Shown piece after piece: positions 24,981 to 34,458 of a DNA stretch of 64,000 nt. The stretch comes from Chryseobacterium sp. IHB B 17019 (lineage in GTDB: Bacteria; Bacteroidota; Bacteroidia; Flavobacteriales; Weeksellaceae). The translations under genes and the position numbers were made by a program. Each line of letters starts with the position of its first letter. The stretch's first letter is position 1. The notes below the pieces were generated by a model. The model saw only the letters and a program-made list of their open reading frames with translations. It searched no databases and had not been told where the DNA came from. The stretch covers positions 1,488,001 through 1,552,000 of the forward strand of contig NZ_CP013293.1 in the NCBI RefSeq assembly GCF_001456155.1, in the 5' to 3' direction.

Positions 24981-25655
24981 TTAAATCTTTTTGATGTGAG
25001 ATAAAATACTTTCGATAGTTTCATGTTTCGTGAGATGGGTGTTATCAATTACTACAGCATCTTCGGCTTGCTTCAAGGGGGCTATTTCCCTCTCACTGTC
25101 GATCTTATCGCGTTCTATAAGGTTTTCTTTCACCTGCTTTTCATCAGCTTCAATTCCTAAAGTGATAAGCTCTTTATAGCGTCTTTTTGTGCGTTCGTCA
25201 ATGCTTGCTGTCAGGAAAAATTTGTAGTCCGCATTTGGCAGAACTACTGTCCCTATGTCACGTCCGTCCATAATGATGCCACCTTTTTCTGCCAAAGAAC
25301 GCTGAGACTGGAGTAAAAAATCCCTTACTTCTTTCTGTTTGGCAACGAAGCTTACATTATCAGAAACTTCATTGGTCCTGATAGCTTTTGAAATATCAAT
25401 ATGATTAAGAAAAAGAATCAACTCGCCATGATCATTTTTAAACTCAAGCTCAATCTGATCGAATGAAGAAAACAGCTCATCAAGGTTAATAGAACCATCA
25501 TCATTAAGGCAGTTCTGAAGCGCAAACCAGGTTACTCCTCTGTAAAGCGCACCTGTATCCAGATGAATAAGCCCCAGCTTTTCGGCGATGACTTTAGATA
25601 TTGAGCTTTTTCCGGTAGACGAGTACCCGTCGATAGCAATTACAGGTTTTTTCAT
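24981..25655 (-). CDS. cmk: Cytidylate kinase
   Basis: The 224-residue product has the expected CMP kinase length and layout. A P-loop GYSSTGKSS lies at residues 10-18, followed by LDTGALYRG (NMP binding), IIMDGRDIGTVVLPNADYKFFL near residue 127, and the LID region with SIDERTKRRYKE. It phosphorylates CMP and dCMP for nucleic acid synthesis. In this window it is the gene downstream of porQ on the same strand, an arrangement I recall as common in Bacteroidota. A bidirectional hairpin at 25688-25720 separates the two. Confidence 0.96.
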   Translation of the reverse strand: MKKPVIAIDGYSSTGKSSISKVIAEKLGLIHLDTGALYRGVTWFALQNCLNDDGSINLDELFSSFDQIELEFKNDHGELILFLNHIDISKAIRTNEVSDNVSFVAKQKEVRDFLLQSQRSLAEKGGIIMDGRDIGTVVLPNADYKFFLTASIDERTKRRYKELITLGIEADEKQVKENLIERDKIDSEREIAPLKQAEDAVVIDNTHLTKHETIESILSHIKKI

Positions 25656-25687
25656 ACTGCAAATTTCAAGAATTTTTCTTAAAAATC

Positions 25688-25720
25688 AAGAAACCCTAAG
25701 AGATTTTCTTAAGGTTTCTT
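25688..25720. terminator. Hairpin between porQ and cmk
   Basis: AAGAAACC with TAAG (25688-25700) pairs with CTTA and GGTTTCTT (25708-25720) around one mismatch. T residues follow on the plus strand and less clearly on the minus strand. It may attenuate read-through from porQ into cmk. Confidence 0.5.
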
Positions 25721-25797
25721 TTTTATTTTAAATTAACTTATTTAAATATAAGACAAAAGTGCTGTTTATATTTAAAGCTAAATTATTATGGTTTAAA

Positions 25798-26790
25798 TTA
25801 ATATCCGGCGTGGCTTGTAAGGTCAACAGAAATACCGATCTGATTGACGTTCGAAGAATTGTGATACCTCACATGAGCATAATCAATCCTGAATCTTGAA
25901 AGCTTGATCCCAAATCCACCGGAAAGCCCTGAAAAGTTTCTCTGATCTGCCACGGCAAGCTCGTTTCCTCTTTTTACATTATATCCCAATCTAATATTAA
26001 AGCTTTTCTCCGGAAACAATTCTGCACCGATAGAGAAGTGGTCGGCAATTTTTCTACCTGCATTTACTTCCTGTCCGTTTACATTATATTGAGAAGAAAT
26101 ATTAAATTCCTGCAAATCGTGAGCGGTAATGGTAATGGCCAAAGGAATTGCTTTTAAAATTCTCGTATAGCCTAAATCTATTCTAAAAGGAAGGTTCTCC
26201 CTTGTCCCGTTGAAAGTTTTGAACTGATACCCGAAATTCCTCAGGATCACAGAAGCCGTTTCTTTATTTTTCTTATTGTGATACGTTACCCCTAAATTTC
26301 CGGCGATGGCAGAAGATGTGTAATTGTCGATTTTTGAAGTGATGAAATTAATTCCACCACCAATCGTCCAGTCTTCTTCAAACTGATAGGCATATCCGGC
26401 TCCGATGGCTACATCAGAAGCTTTGAATGTTCCGTTCTCAAAACCGCTGTCATCCGTTCTGGGAATATCACCGTAGCTCATATATCGGGCATTGACGGTG
26501 GCCATATGACCGTTATCAAAATCTTTTGCGTAAGCGATAGTACCGTATTTGGAATCAGCTAGATAGGCTGTTGCATTCACGGAAAGCTGGTTATCAGAAT
26601 CTTTATTCAGCAAAGATGGGTTTGCAATGGCAAAGGAAACATCATGATCTCTAATTGAAATTGCATCTCCACCCAAAGCAGCCTGTCTTGCAGATACAGG
26701 AAGGTTCAAAAACGGAAAAACATTTGTTCCTGTTTGTGCATAAGAAACAATTCCTGATAGAAATAATGAAAAAATGACAATTTTCTTCAA
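25798..26790 (-). CDS. porQ: Type IX secretion system protein PorQ
   Basis: The 330-residue product has a signal peptide ending in VSYAQ, then NVFPFLNLPVSARQAALGGDA, the typical opening of PorQ and PorV-like barrels, followed by about 14 amphipathic beta strands and an HVRYHNSSNVNQIGIS C-terminal strand. In the T9SS, PorQ is an outer membrane protein cooperating with PorZ and the attachment complex. The type IX sorting tails on the M28 peptidases at the right end of this window are consistent with a functional system. It has a very good promoter at 26809-26838 and lies next to cmk. Confidence 0.9.
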   Translation of the reverse strand: MKKIVIFSLFLSGIVSYAQTGTNVFPFLNLPVSARQAALGGDAISIRDHDVSFAIANPSLLNKDSDNQLSVNATAYLADSKYGTIAYAKDFDNGHMATVNARYMSYGDIPRTDDSGFENGTFKASDVAIGAGYAYQFEEDWTIGGGINFITSKIDNYTSSAIAGNLGVTYHNKKNKETASVILRNFGYQFKTFNGTRENLPFRIDLGYTRILKAIPLAITITAHDLQEFNISSQYNVNGQEVNAGRKIADHFSIGAELFPEKSFNIRLGYNVKRGNELAVADQRNFSGLSGGFGIKLSRFRIDYAHVRYHNSSNVNQIGISVDLTSHAGY

Positions 26791-26808
26791 TTCAGTTGAT
26801 TATTAATG

Positions 26809-26838
26809 CAAAAATAATCCTTTTTCGTACTTTTCAAA
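26809..26838 (-). promoter_or_regulatory. porQ promoter, full Bacteroidota match
   Basis: On the minus strand TTTG (26835-26838), an 18-nt spacer, then TATTTTTG (26809-26816) fit both consensus boxes. The inferred start leaves a leader of roughly 12 nt before the porQ ATG at 26790. Confidence 0.65.
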
Positions 26839-26956
26839 ATATTTCTTACATTATTTATGTTTAAATATTTGAGTTTTGTGAAAACAGCCTATTTATATGA
26901 GTTTTATTTAATGAAATTGTCTTGGCTTTTATTGTTTTCAGGAGTCTTGACAAGGC

Positions 26957-27085
26957 TAGTTAATCGAATAAACGCCTGCAATCCTAGCCCCGATTGAAGC
27001 GACATCCTTTTTGGTTGCGGGTGGAGCGAAGCGGAACCCGTAACCAAAAAGATACAGCGGAAAGCGGGAAAAAGCTCTAAAAAAT
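26957..27085. repeat. Structured intergenic element, possible Flavo-1-type RNA
   Basis: A 16-bp stem, CTTTTTGG-TTGCGGGT (from 27007) with its complement ending CCAAAAAG (to 27051), contains a single G-U. It is enclosed by ATC/GAT, CCCG/CGGG and AGC/GCT pairs contributed by the CTAGCCCCGATTGAAGCG and GCGGAAAGCGGGAAAAAGC flanks. The element fills the 458-bp gap between porQ and pyrH with no ORF. I recall near-identical sequences between genes in many Flavobacteriia genomes and suspect the Rfam Flavo-1 family, but cannot confirm it here. Confidence 0.5.
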
Positions 27086-27188
27086 AAATTATGCCCGAGA
27101 TTGAGTTAATAAATTTCCTTTAAAGAATAGCATACAACAGAACATTTAAAAATTTAATCCAGAATTAAAAATCAACATTATTAATGAT

Positions 27189-27196
27189 TATATTTG
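27189..27196 (+). promoter_or_regulatory. -7 box upstream of pyrH
   Basis: TATATTTG matches TAnnTTTG exactly. A convincing -33 box is not visible at the usual distance. The leader to the pyrH ATG would be about 46 nt. Confidence 0.4.
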
Positions 27197-27248
27197 CAAA
27201 GTCAAATTTTTGACAAACGTACTAACTAAAGTTTATTTAAAAATAAAA

Positions 27249-27956
27249 ATGAAATATAAAAGAATCCTTCTAAAACTTAGTGGTGAAGCCTTAATGGGGA
27301 ACAGACAATATGGTATTGACAATGAAAGGCTACAGGAATACGCAGCTGAGATCAAAAAAGTAGTTGATAAAGGCTGTGAAATCGCCATTGTAATTGGAGG
27401 AGGAAATATTTTCCGTGGCGTTGCTGGTGCAGCAAAAGGGATGGACAGAGTGCAGGGAGATTACATGGGAATGCTTGCAACGGTAATCAACGGAATGGCA
27501 CTTCAGGGTGCTTTGGAAGATGCGGGGATCAAAACGAGGCTTCAGTCTGCCATCGAAATGGATAAAGTAGCTGAACCTTTCATTAAAAGAAGAGCCGTGA
27601 GACACCTTGAAAAGGGCAGAGTAGTGATCTTCGGGGCAGGAACGGGAAATCCATATTTCACAACGGATACTGCTGCAACTTTAAGAGCTATTGAAATTGG
27701 TGCCGATGTTATTTTAAAGGGAACCAGAGTAGACGGAATCTACGACAGCGACCCGGAAAAAAATGCAGACGCCGTAAAATATAATTCATTATCTTTCGAC
27801 GAAGTTTATGCTAAAAACCTGAAAGTAATGGATATGACAGCATTTACCTTAAGCCATGAAAACAAATTACCTATTATCGTTTTTGATATGAATAAAGAAG
27901 GTAATCTGGAGAAAATTGTAGATGGAGAAAATGTTGGTACTTTAGTTGATTTGTAA
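27249..27956 (+). CDS. pyrH: UMP kinase
   Basis: The product is 235 residues from the ATG at 27249; an in-frame TTG-led extension to 27210 precedes it but adds nothing conserved. It has the amino-acid kinase fold with [12 protein letters not shown] at the start, GGGNIFRG near residue 53, and [13 protein letters not shown] near residue 133, all specific to bacterial UMP kinases. It phosphorylates UMP to UDP and is unrelated to the eukaryotic UMP/CMP kinases. It is followed by frr, the usual bacterial neighbour, about 108 bp downstream across a heptamer array. Confidence 0.97.
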   Translation: MKYKRILLKLSGEALMGNRQYGIDNERLQEYAAEIKKVVDKGCEIAIVIGGGNIFRGVAGAAKGMDRVQGDYMGMLATVINGMALQGALEDAGIKTRLQSAIEMDKVAEPFIKRRAVRHLEKGRVVIFGAGTGNPYFTTDTAATLRAIEIGADVILKGTRVDGIYDSDPEKNADAVKYNSLSFDEVYAKNLKVMDMTAFTLSHENKLPIIVFDMNKEGNLEKIVDGENVGTLVDL

Positions 27957-28000
27957 CATGTGATTTAAAAATTTAAATTATTTAAAGATTTAAATATAAA

Positions 28001-28028
28001 TTACTCATTACCAATTGCTTATTACTCA
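28001..28028. repeat. Heptamer array between pyrH and frr
   Basis: Four units in exact 7-nt register, TTACTCA, TTACCAA, TTGCTTA and TTACTCA, follow a 40-bp A/T stretch of similar period. There is no gene in this 108-bp gap. Confidence 0.5.
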
Positions 28029-28064
28029 TAAAAAATATGTAACCTATCAAATTTTAATTATATA

Positions 28065-28619
28065 ATGGAAGAATTAGATCTTATATTAGAATCTGTAAAA
28101 CAGGACATGGATGCGGCTGTGAAGCATTTGGAACATGCTTTTCAAAGAATCAGGGCAGGACGTGCTTCTACAAATATGGTTCAGGATGTAATGGTAGAAT
28201 ATTACGGAGCAATGACTCCCATCAACCAGGTTGCAAACGTTTCTGTGCCGGATGCCATGACGATTTCTATTCAACCTTGGGACAGAACAGCAATTAATGC
28301 TATTGAAAAAGCGATCATCAATTCAAACTTAGGTTTTGCACCTTCAAATAACGGGGAAAACATTATCCTTAATGTACCGCCATTAACGGAGGAGAGAAGA
28401 AGAGATCTTGCAAAACAGGCTAAGGCTGAAACCGAGCAAACTAAAATTGTAGTAAGAACTGCAAGACAGGACGGCCTGAAAGAATTGAAAAAATTAGAAG
28501 GTGTTTCTGAAGACGTGATAAAAGGTCTAGAAGAAGAGATCCAAACCCTTACGGATAAATTCATCAAACTTTGCGATGACCATTTAAAAACTAAAGAAGC
28601 TGAAATTATGAAAGTATAA
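28065..28619 (+). CDS. frr: Ribosome recycling factor
   Basis: The 184-residue product has the two-domain RRF fold. A three-helix coiled-coil body is interrupted by the small beta domain. Conserved segments include RAGRASTNMVQDVMVEYYGAMTPINQVANV near residue 30 and the ERRRDLAKQAK helix near residue 110. With EF-G it splits post-termination ribosomes. It follows pyrH, as in most bacteria, and is followed by a bidirectional terminator at 28643. Confidence 0.98.
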   Translation: MEELDLILESVKQDMDAAVKHLEHAFQRIRAGRASTNMVQDVMVEYYGAMTPINQVANVSVPDAMTISIQPWDRTAINAIEKAIINSNLGFAPSNNGENIILNVPPLTEERRRDLAKQAKAETEQTKIVVRTARQDGLKELKKLEGVSEDVIKGLEEEIQTLTDKFIKLCDDHLKTKEAEIMKV

Positions 28620-28642
28620 TTTTTTCAGTTTGAAAATATAAA

Positions 28643-28672
28643 AAAAGCGACTCTGTTTTAGGAGCCGCTTTT
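28643..28672. terminator. Bidirectional terminator after frr
   Basis: AAAAGCG with CTC (28643-28653) pairs with GAG and CGCTTTT (28662-28672) around one mismatch. Poly-A and poly-T flank it, serving both frr and the convergent lipoprotein gene at 28677. Confidence 0.8.
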
Positions 28673-28676
28673 CTTT

Positions 28677-29318
28677 TTATAAGCACTGATTAATTTTGCC
28701 TTTTTTATCTTTATTTTTGATGATGGATTGGTAGGTTTTCATCAATTTGTCAGTATCACATTTTATTTCCTTGTCTTCTATTTTATTTGGATCAGGGTTG
28801 TTTCCTGCAGATCTTATTGAGTATTTTTTCTCAAAACACTGGGTAGGTTTATTGTTTGCAAGATAGATTCTGCTTTCCGTAATATCATCCTTTGTTTCAG
28901 AATTTCCATCCGCTTTCTTTGGAGCATTTTCATCAAAATTCCATGAGGTATCCTGTTTGTGAATAAAGTACACGTTTTCTTTATCAACAAAATATTGTGT
29001 AACGGATGAAAAATGACTGTATTCCGAATAAACGTTTTTTACAGCTTTAAGATTTTTGTCCTGATAATAGAAAACTACCTGGCCTCCCATGCCGTCTTCA
29101 CAAACATAATTAAAATATGTAGAATCCAGTTTTTTTGATGCCAAAAGAGCGCTCATCTTAGAGTATTCTTTTTTAATGCTATCAACGGTTTTAGAATTTC
29201 CCGAAGCATTTTGGGTTGTGAGGCTATCTTGAGAAGGCAAATTCTCAACGTTTTTATTTTCTTGCTTTTTACACGAAATAATTGAGACTAAGCTCAGGAT
29301 AATAATTGTATTTCTCAT
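28677..29318 (-). CDS. Hypothetical lipoprotein
   Basis: The 213-residue product begins with a lipoprotein signal whose lipobox is SIISCKK, with C16 as the modified cysteine. The next ~40 residues are rich in N, Q, S and K, an unstructured linker. The body consists of alternating beta strands with repeated YxxDK/NVYF patterns, typical of a small periplasmic-facing beta protein, but no named family is recognised. It is a single gene with its own terminator at 28643 and no clear partner. Confidence 0.7.
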   Translation of the reverse strand: MRNTIIILSLVSIISCKKQENKNVENLPSQDSLTTQNASGNSKTVDSIKKEYSKMSALLASKKLDSTYFNYVCEDGMGGQVVFYYQDKNLKAVKNVYSEYSHFSSVTQYFVDKENVYFIHKQDTSWNFDENAPKKADGNSETKDDITESRIYLANNKPTQCFEKKYSIRSAGNNPDPNKIEDKEIKCDTDKLMKTYQSIIKNKDKKGKINQCL

Positions 29319-29367
29319 TTAATGTTTTTTTGTATTCCGGTATATACAAAAAGTATGCAAATAAAAG

Positions 29368-29391
29368 AAGACCCGGGAAAATCCGGGTCTT
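29368..29391 (-). terminator. Terminator of the ftsK-lolA-lptF transcript
   Basis: A perfect 9-bp stem AAGACCCGG (29368-29376) with CCGGGTCTT (29383-29391) lies about 44 bp after the lptF stop. On the minus strand it is followed by a T-rich stretch. Confidence 0.8.
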
Positions 29392-29434
29392 ATATTAGGT
29401 TTTAAATCTTTAAGTTAATAATTTAAATTAAAAA

Positions 29435-30895
29435 TTATTGATACCTCTTATGTTCTTTTGTCTTAACAAACAACTTGGTAACCGGCTTGAAAAGCGCTTT
29501 ATACTTTTCAGCATCGAATAACTGGGAATCCGTAAGAGCCTTATATGTCATCCAAACCCCAAAAGGAAAGAGTACCATATTAGGAATCCAGGCTGCTAAA
29601 TATGGATTAATTTTCCCGGACCACGCCATGTTTTCCGTACCTACATTGATAACGTAGAAAATAATGAAAATTACGATTGCAATGATTACAGGAAGCCCCA
29701 TTCCGCCTTTTCTGATGATCGATCCTAGACTCGCCCCAATCAGGAAGAAAATGATACAGGTAAATGAATAAGTCACAATCCTTTGCTGATAAATCACCAC
29801 CTTACCATAATATTTTACTCCGGGATTAATCTCGTTATTTTTAGCCTCCAACGTATTTTTCAGGTTGTCTAACCGGTTGTAGGCATTATAAATCATTTCT
29901 AATTTCTTATCGCTTTTTACCGTGTCCAGTTTTAGCTGCTGCTTTGGTTTTGCTTTGGCTTTATTCGTGGCCGCATCCATGTAGCCAATCACAGAATTGG
30001 TCTGACTCAGCACATCATTATTAACGTTCGTATAGAATTTATCGTTGTCTTTTTTGGTTTTACTGATCGTTGTATTCAGTTCATTGAACGTCTGGAAACG
30101 GTAATCGTCCGTAATCCTTTCTTCTTCAATAGCCTTATTAATGATTTCACTTACATCAAAATGTGAAACTAAAGTGTCAAATTTTATCGCCTGATCCGGT
30201 TGTTTCAATCGAACATTTTCGGGTTTTCCGGCAAAATTATCTTCGTAAACATATCCGTTATAAAGCACCAGTTTCAGATAATTTTTGTTGGCAGCAGGAA
30301 TGAATTTTCCTTTTTCTGCCACAATAGACTGCTGATTTTCATAACTGCTGGCTTTCTTGTGCACAAAAACGCCATCAATATTTTCGCCATTTTCACCATA
30401 AATTTTATCAAATTTCACCATATATCCGGGAATCTGATCGATAAACTGACCCGGTGTAAAGTTCAGGGCCGGTTTTGTCTGGGCAATATTAAAAAGCATG
30501 TTTTTTGCCTTTCTCTGGAAATCCGGAATGATATTGTTGGAAAAGAAATAGAGCATGACTGACATGATCGCCGTGACCCCCAACAAAGGAAGCATCACCC
30601 TGGTCAATGAAATTCCGGCCGCCTTCATTGCCGCAAGCTCGTATCTTTCCCCAAATTCCCCAAAGGACATGATACTGGCCAAAAGAATGGTAAGCGGTAA
30701 AACCATACTGATAACACTTACTCCAAGATAAAAAAGGAGCTTCATGATTTGCCAGTAGCTTAATCCTTTCCCCATAAACTGCCCAAGCTGAACCCAGATA
30801 ATGTTTACAATAAAAATGAAAAACAATACACTGAATATGAAAAAAAAGGGCCCGAAGAAGGTTTTTATGATGTATCGGTCTAGTATCTTTAACAT
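29435..30895 (-). CDS. LptF/LptG family permease
   Basis: The 486-residue protein has the YjgP/YjgQ layout. Three N-terminal membrane segments come first (ILDRYIIKTFFGPFFF, then the TILLASIMSFGEFGERYELAAMKAAGIS region), then a large periplasmic beta-jellyroll domain of about 230 residues, then three C-terminal segments. The conserved GxFGExxE-like and AAMKAAGIS motifs mark the LptB-contacting coupling helix. It forms part of the inner-membrane ABC exporter that lifts lipopolysaccharide to the outer membrane. LptB and the second permease are not adjacent. The gene follows lolA in the ftsK transcript. Confidence 0.92.
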   Translation of the reverse strand: MLKILDRYIIKTFFGPFFFIFSVLFFIFIVNIIWVQLGQFMGKGLSYWQIMKLLFYLGVSVISMVLPLTILLASIMSFGEFGERYELAAMKAAGISLTRVMLPLLGVTAIMSVMLYFFSNNIIPDFQRKAKNMLFNIAQTKPALNFTPGQFIDQIPGYMVKFDKIYGENGENIDGVFVHKKASSYENQQSIVAEKGKFIPAANKNYLKLVLYNGYVYEDNFAGKPENVRLKQPDQAIKFDTLVSHFDVSEIINKAIEEERITDDYRFQTFNELNTTISKTKKDNDKFYTNVNNDVLSQTNSVIGYMDAATNKAKAKPKQQLKLDTVKSDKKLEMIYNAYNRLDNLKNTLEAKNNEINPGVKYYGKVVIYQQRIVTYSFTCIIFFLIGASLGSIIRKGGMGLPVIIAIVIFIIFYVINVGTENMAWSGKINPYLAAWIPNMVLFPFGVWMTYKALTDSQLFDAEKYKALFKPVTKLFVKTKEHKRYQ

Positions 30896-30992
30896 TCGCC
30901 AAAATTAATCAAAAAGCCACAAAGTTTTCTTTGCAGCTCTTATATTTTATGAAATTTTTATAATAATCTTCCGCCAAACGGCTAATCAGTGC

Positions 30993-31640
30993 TTAGAGTT
31001 CTGTGATCAGGTAATTCTTATATTTATTCTTATCAAAAACAAACATATTCGATTCAAGATCCTGATTTTCTTTATAATCCTTAATAGCAATTACTGCAAC
31101 ATCCTTATTATTTCCGTGCTGTTCCAGCTTTACCATTTGTTTTTTTACAGAATCTACAAAAAGGTAAACATATTTTATCCCATTAGACTTTATTGGAGTC
31201 AGTTTGATGAAATCTGCATTTACACCGTTTACGGATTTTTTACCATTGTATGTCACATTATAATCATTTCTGTAATTAGAAAGATAGTTGATAGGGGAGA
31301 ACATGGAGCTGCTTCCGTTGGGTTTGGCAACCGTCACTTCCATATCTTCCGTATTGATATTGTAGATTTTATTTCCGTCGAAAATCTGCTCGGTTTCCAT
31401 GATTTTCAACTTATATTTGTCTCCTGCAGCATAGTAAATTCCCGGCTCGGTTTTGTTTACCTGCCCGTTTACTCCGGTTCCGAAGGAAAATTTAAAATAG
31501 GTATTCTTTTTAGAATTGTAGTTTGCTGTAATATCATCTAATATTTTCTTAGCCTTCGCATCAATTTTCTGAGCGCTTGCCAATCCTACTGTTCCTACAA
31601 CAAATCCGCTTAGTATAACTTTTGAAATAATATTTCTCAT
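30993..31640 (-). CDS. LolA-like outer membrane lipoprotein carrier
   Basis: The 215-residue product has a cleavable signal peptide (ending VGLASAQ) and the LolA/LolB-type half-barrel. It opens with KILDDITANYNSKKNTYFKFSF and continues with short strands containing GIYYAAGDKYKL and EQIFDGNKIYNIN, the segment that shapes the lipid-acyl cavity. In the Lol pathway it would ferry lipoproteins across the periplasm. A gene of this type between ftsK and an lptF-type permease is, to my knowledge, a recurrent Bacteroidota arrangement. The spacing to ftsK is 70 bp and to lptF 97 bp. Confidence 0.87.
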   Translation of the reverse strand: MRNIISKVILSGFVVGTVGLASAQKIDAKAKKILDDITANYNSKKNTYFKFSFGTGVNGQVNKTEPGIYYAAGDKYKLKIMETEQIFDGNKIYNINTEDMEVTVAKPNGSSSMFSPINYLSNYRNDYNVTYNGKKSVNGVNADFIKLTPIKSNGIKYVYLFVDSVKKQMVKLEQHGNNKDVAVIAIKDYKENQDLESNMFVFDKNKYKNYLITEL

Positions 31641-31710
31641 TTTATTTTATAATCTTTAATCTTTAGACATTTTCAAGATTTAAAAGTTAAATCAACATCT
31701 GATTTTCCTT

Positions 31711-34248
31711 TTATTTACGCAGGTCTTCCAAAAACTGTTCCAAAGAATGAAGGTCGCTGATCAGAACTTCTCTCGCTTTTGCACCATTAAATCCGCCCAC
31801 AATTCCGCTTGCTTCCAATTGATCCATAATTCTGCCGGCTCTGTTATAGCCTAATTTTAATTGTCTCTGCAGCATCGAAGTAGAACCCTGTTGAGTAGAA
31901 ACGATAATTCTTGCAGCCTCTTCAAACAAAGCATCTTTCTCATTCGGATCAAAGGTCCCCACAGTACTTGTGCCTTCTTCAGAAACATATTCAGGAAGAA
32001 GAAATGCCGATGAATATCCTTTTTGTTCACCGATGAATTCTGCCAATCTTTCCACTTCTGGTGTATCTACGAAAGCACATTGAAGCCTTAAAATTTCATT
32101 TCCGTTAAAATAAAGCATATCCCCCTTACCAATCAGCTGATCCGCTCCCGGAGAATCCAGAATCGTCCTGGAATCCACACTGGAAATTACCCTGAATGCT
32201 GCTCTTGCAGGGAAGTTTGCTTTAATCATCCCTGTAATTACGTTTACGGAAGGCCTTTGAGTGGCAACAATAAGGTGAATACCTACCGCTCTGGCTAATT
32301 GTGCTAATCTCGCAATCGGTAACTCAACTTCTTTTCCGGCAGTCATGATCAAATCCGCAAACTCGTCAACCACCAAAACGATGTATGGCAAATAACGGTG
32401 TCCGTTTTCCGGGTTTAATTTTCTTTCCGTGAATTTTTTATTGTATTCCTTTAAGTTTTTACAGAAAGCATTTTTAAGCAGATCATATCTCTGATCCATT
32501 TCTACGCAAAGAGAATTCAGCGTATTGATCACTTTATTAGTATCCGTGATAATTGCATCATCAGAATCCGGAAGTTTTGCAAGATAATGTCTTTCAATTT
32601 TTGAATATAAAGAAAGTTCCACTTTTTTAGGGTCCACCATCACGAATTTCAGCTCGCTTGGATGTTTCTTATAAAGAAGCGAAGTCAGAATTGCGTTGAT
32701 ACCAACCGATTTACCCTGACCTGTTGCACCCGCCATCAGTAAGTGAGGCATTTTTGACAGATCCGCCATGAAAATTTCGTTGGAAATCGTCTTCCCGAAA
32801 ACCACCGGAAGATCCATATCCGTATTCTGGAATTTTTGTGAAGCAATCACAGAACGCATAGAAACCATCGTAGGATTTTTTCTCGGAACCTCAATTCCGA
32901 TCGTACCTTTTCCGGGCATCGGAGCAATAATCCTGATTCCCAAAGCCGAAAGATTCAACGCGATATCGTCCTGCAGTTTTTTGATAGCCGCCACCCTGAT
33001 TCCTGCCTCAGGAACAATTTCGTATAAAGTTACTGTTGGGCCTATTGTCGCTTTAATTTCTGCAATTCCTACATTAAAGTTTTTCAGTAACCCGACAATT
33101 TTATTTTTATTTTCTTCTAATTCTTCCTTATTAATAGAAATTTCTTCGTTTCCGTAATCCGTTAAAAGTTCAACGGTAGGCATCTGGAAATTAGGCAGAT
33201 CCAATTTGTGGTCATAAAGACCGTGTTTTTCAACTAATTCCTGAGATTTTCTGTCTGTATCATCCAAAATGTCCACCACAGGCGCAACTTCTACATTAAA
33301 CTTAATATTTTCCTGTGAATTATTGGCAGGTTTGCTGTCAAAAGCCTGTTCAGGACTTAAAGTAGGAACACTCGGCTTAGTATTAAGATTTAAATTCAGG
33401 GACTGTGAAAAGTCGTTTTTATTATCTTCTTCAAACGAAGTATGGTTTGGGGTAATGATAGGGTCTAAATTAGTAGAAACCGGAACTTCAGGAAATCCTT
33501 TCGGAATGCTCACATGTTCTGGTTCTGTCATTACGACTGGCTTTTCAACAACTTCCGTTACCGTAATTTTTGATGGTGTTTCTTCTGTTTTTTCCGCTTC
33601 TTCGATCAATTCTTCGTCTGCTTCAAAATTTTCAGAACTTGGCATCATAGATTTTACTCTTCCGATTGTATTCTCATTAATATCGTTAAGTTTTGACTTA
33701 ATAGAGCTCGGGCGGAGATTAAATTCCAAAATAAAATATAAAGCAATACTCGCCACCAAAACCAGCCAAAGACCCACCGTTCCTATTATTGCATTAAGAG
33801 AATCCATGATCTGATATCCGTAAACACCACTCAAAACACCTTGTCCTTTTGTAATGGCGCCAAACAAAATAGGAAGCCAGCAAATGAAAAATAATGAGTG
33901 TCCAATGGTTTTCCAAGGCTTGAATATTTTCTTTTTTAAAATAATCGTCCCAAAAACCAGAAACAAAAAGGCGATGATAAATGAAGCCACCCCAATGCTC
34001 TCGAAAATGAAAAGATTCCCGAGCCAGTCGCCAAGTTTACCAAAGAGGTTTGAAGATTGTATACTCTTGTCAAGCATCGTTCCTGCCTGGCTTTGATCCG
34101 CCTTCCAATTCATTAAGTATGAGACAAATGAAAAAGTAAGAACTACGGAAAAAAGTATAAAAGTAAGCCCGGAAAATACCCGCGGCTTAGATAAAAATTT
34201 GCCTTTTTCAGGCGATTCCTGTTGTTTGTTTTGTGTGTTTTTATCCAT
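31711..34248 (-). CDS. ftsK: FtsK/SpoIIIE DNA translocase
   Basis: The 845-residue protein has four N-terminal membrane helices (within about residues 20-175), an acidic, proline-containing linker (about 190-350), and the motor domain. The motor has Walker A GATGQGKSVG near residue 510 and Walker B VLVVDEFADLIM near residue 625. At the C-terminus a winged-helix gamma domain (LKLGYNRAGRIMDQLEASG) reads DNA polarity signals. It pumps chromosomal DNA through the septum and activates XerCD recombination. A -7-like box TAAATTTG (34262-34269) lies about 14 bp upstream. It is the first gene of a leftward transcript with lolA and lptF. Confidence 0.96.
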   Translation of the reverse strand: MDKNTQNKQQESPEKGKFLSKPRVFSGLTFILFSVVLTFSFVSYLMNWKADQSQAGTMLDKSIQSSNLFGKLGDWLGNLFIFESIGVASFIIAFLFLVFGTIILKKKIFKPWKTIGHSLFFICWLPILFGAITKGQGVLSGVYGYQIMDSLNAIIGTVGLWLVLVASIALYFILEFNLRPSSIKSKLNDINENTIGRVKSMMPSSENFEADEELIEEAEKTEETPSKITVTEVVEKPVVMTEPEHVSIPKGFPEVPVSTNLDPIITPNHTSFEEDNKNDFSQSLNLNLNTKPSVPTLSPEQAFDSKPANNSQENIKFNVEVAPVVDILDDTDRKSQELVEKHGLYDHKLDLPNFQMPTVELLTDYGNEEISINKEELEENKNKIVGLLKNFNVGIAEIKATIGPTVTLYEIVPEAGIRVAAIKKLQDDIALNLSALGIRIIAPMPGKGTIGIEVPRKNPTMVSMRSVIASQKFQNTDMDLPVVFGKTISNEIFMADLSKMPHLLMAGATGQGKSVGINAILTSLLYKKHPSELKFVMVDPKKVELSLYSKIERHYLAKLPDSDDAIITDTNKVINTLNSLCVEMDQRYDLLKNAFCKNLKEYNKKFTERKLNPENGHRYLPYIVLVVDEFADLIMTAGKEVELPIARLAQLARAVGIHLIVATQRPSVNVITGMIKANFPARAAFRVISSVDSRTILDSPGADQLIGKGDMLYFNGNEILRLQCAFVDTPEVERLAEFIGEQKGYSSAFLLPEYVSEEGTSTVGTFDPNEKDALFEEAARIIVSTQQGSTSMLQRQLKLGYNRAGRIMDQLEASGIVGGFNGAKAREVLISDLHSLEQFLEDLRK

Positions 34249-34261
34249 AATATCAATGAGG

Positions 34262-34269
34262 CAAATTTA
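34262..34269 (-). promoter_or_regulatory. -7 box upstream of ftsK
   Basis: On the minus strand TAAATTTG fits TAnnTTTG, 14 bp before the ftsK start. No clear -33 box is seen. The rest of the 310-bp gap 34249-34558 is AT-rich and carries only the short ORF at 34459. Confidence 0.4.
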
Positions 34270-34458
34270 ATGTTTTTTCGACATTAAACGAATGCTTTTT
34301 TGTTAAAAGCAATTTTAATTTTCCTTTGAATTCTAAAGAAAATTTTCTGTTTGATTTTAATTTTTGATTGATTAAAAATATTTAAAATAAAGCAAATCCA
34401 GTTAAAAAATATGATCTATTTTAATTTGATAATGTTGCGGAGATTATAACATACTAAT

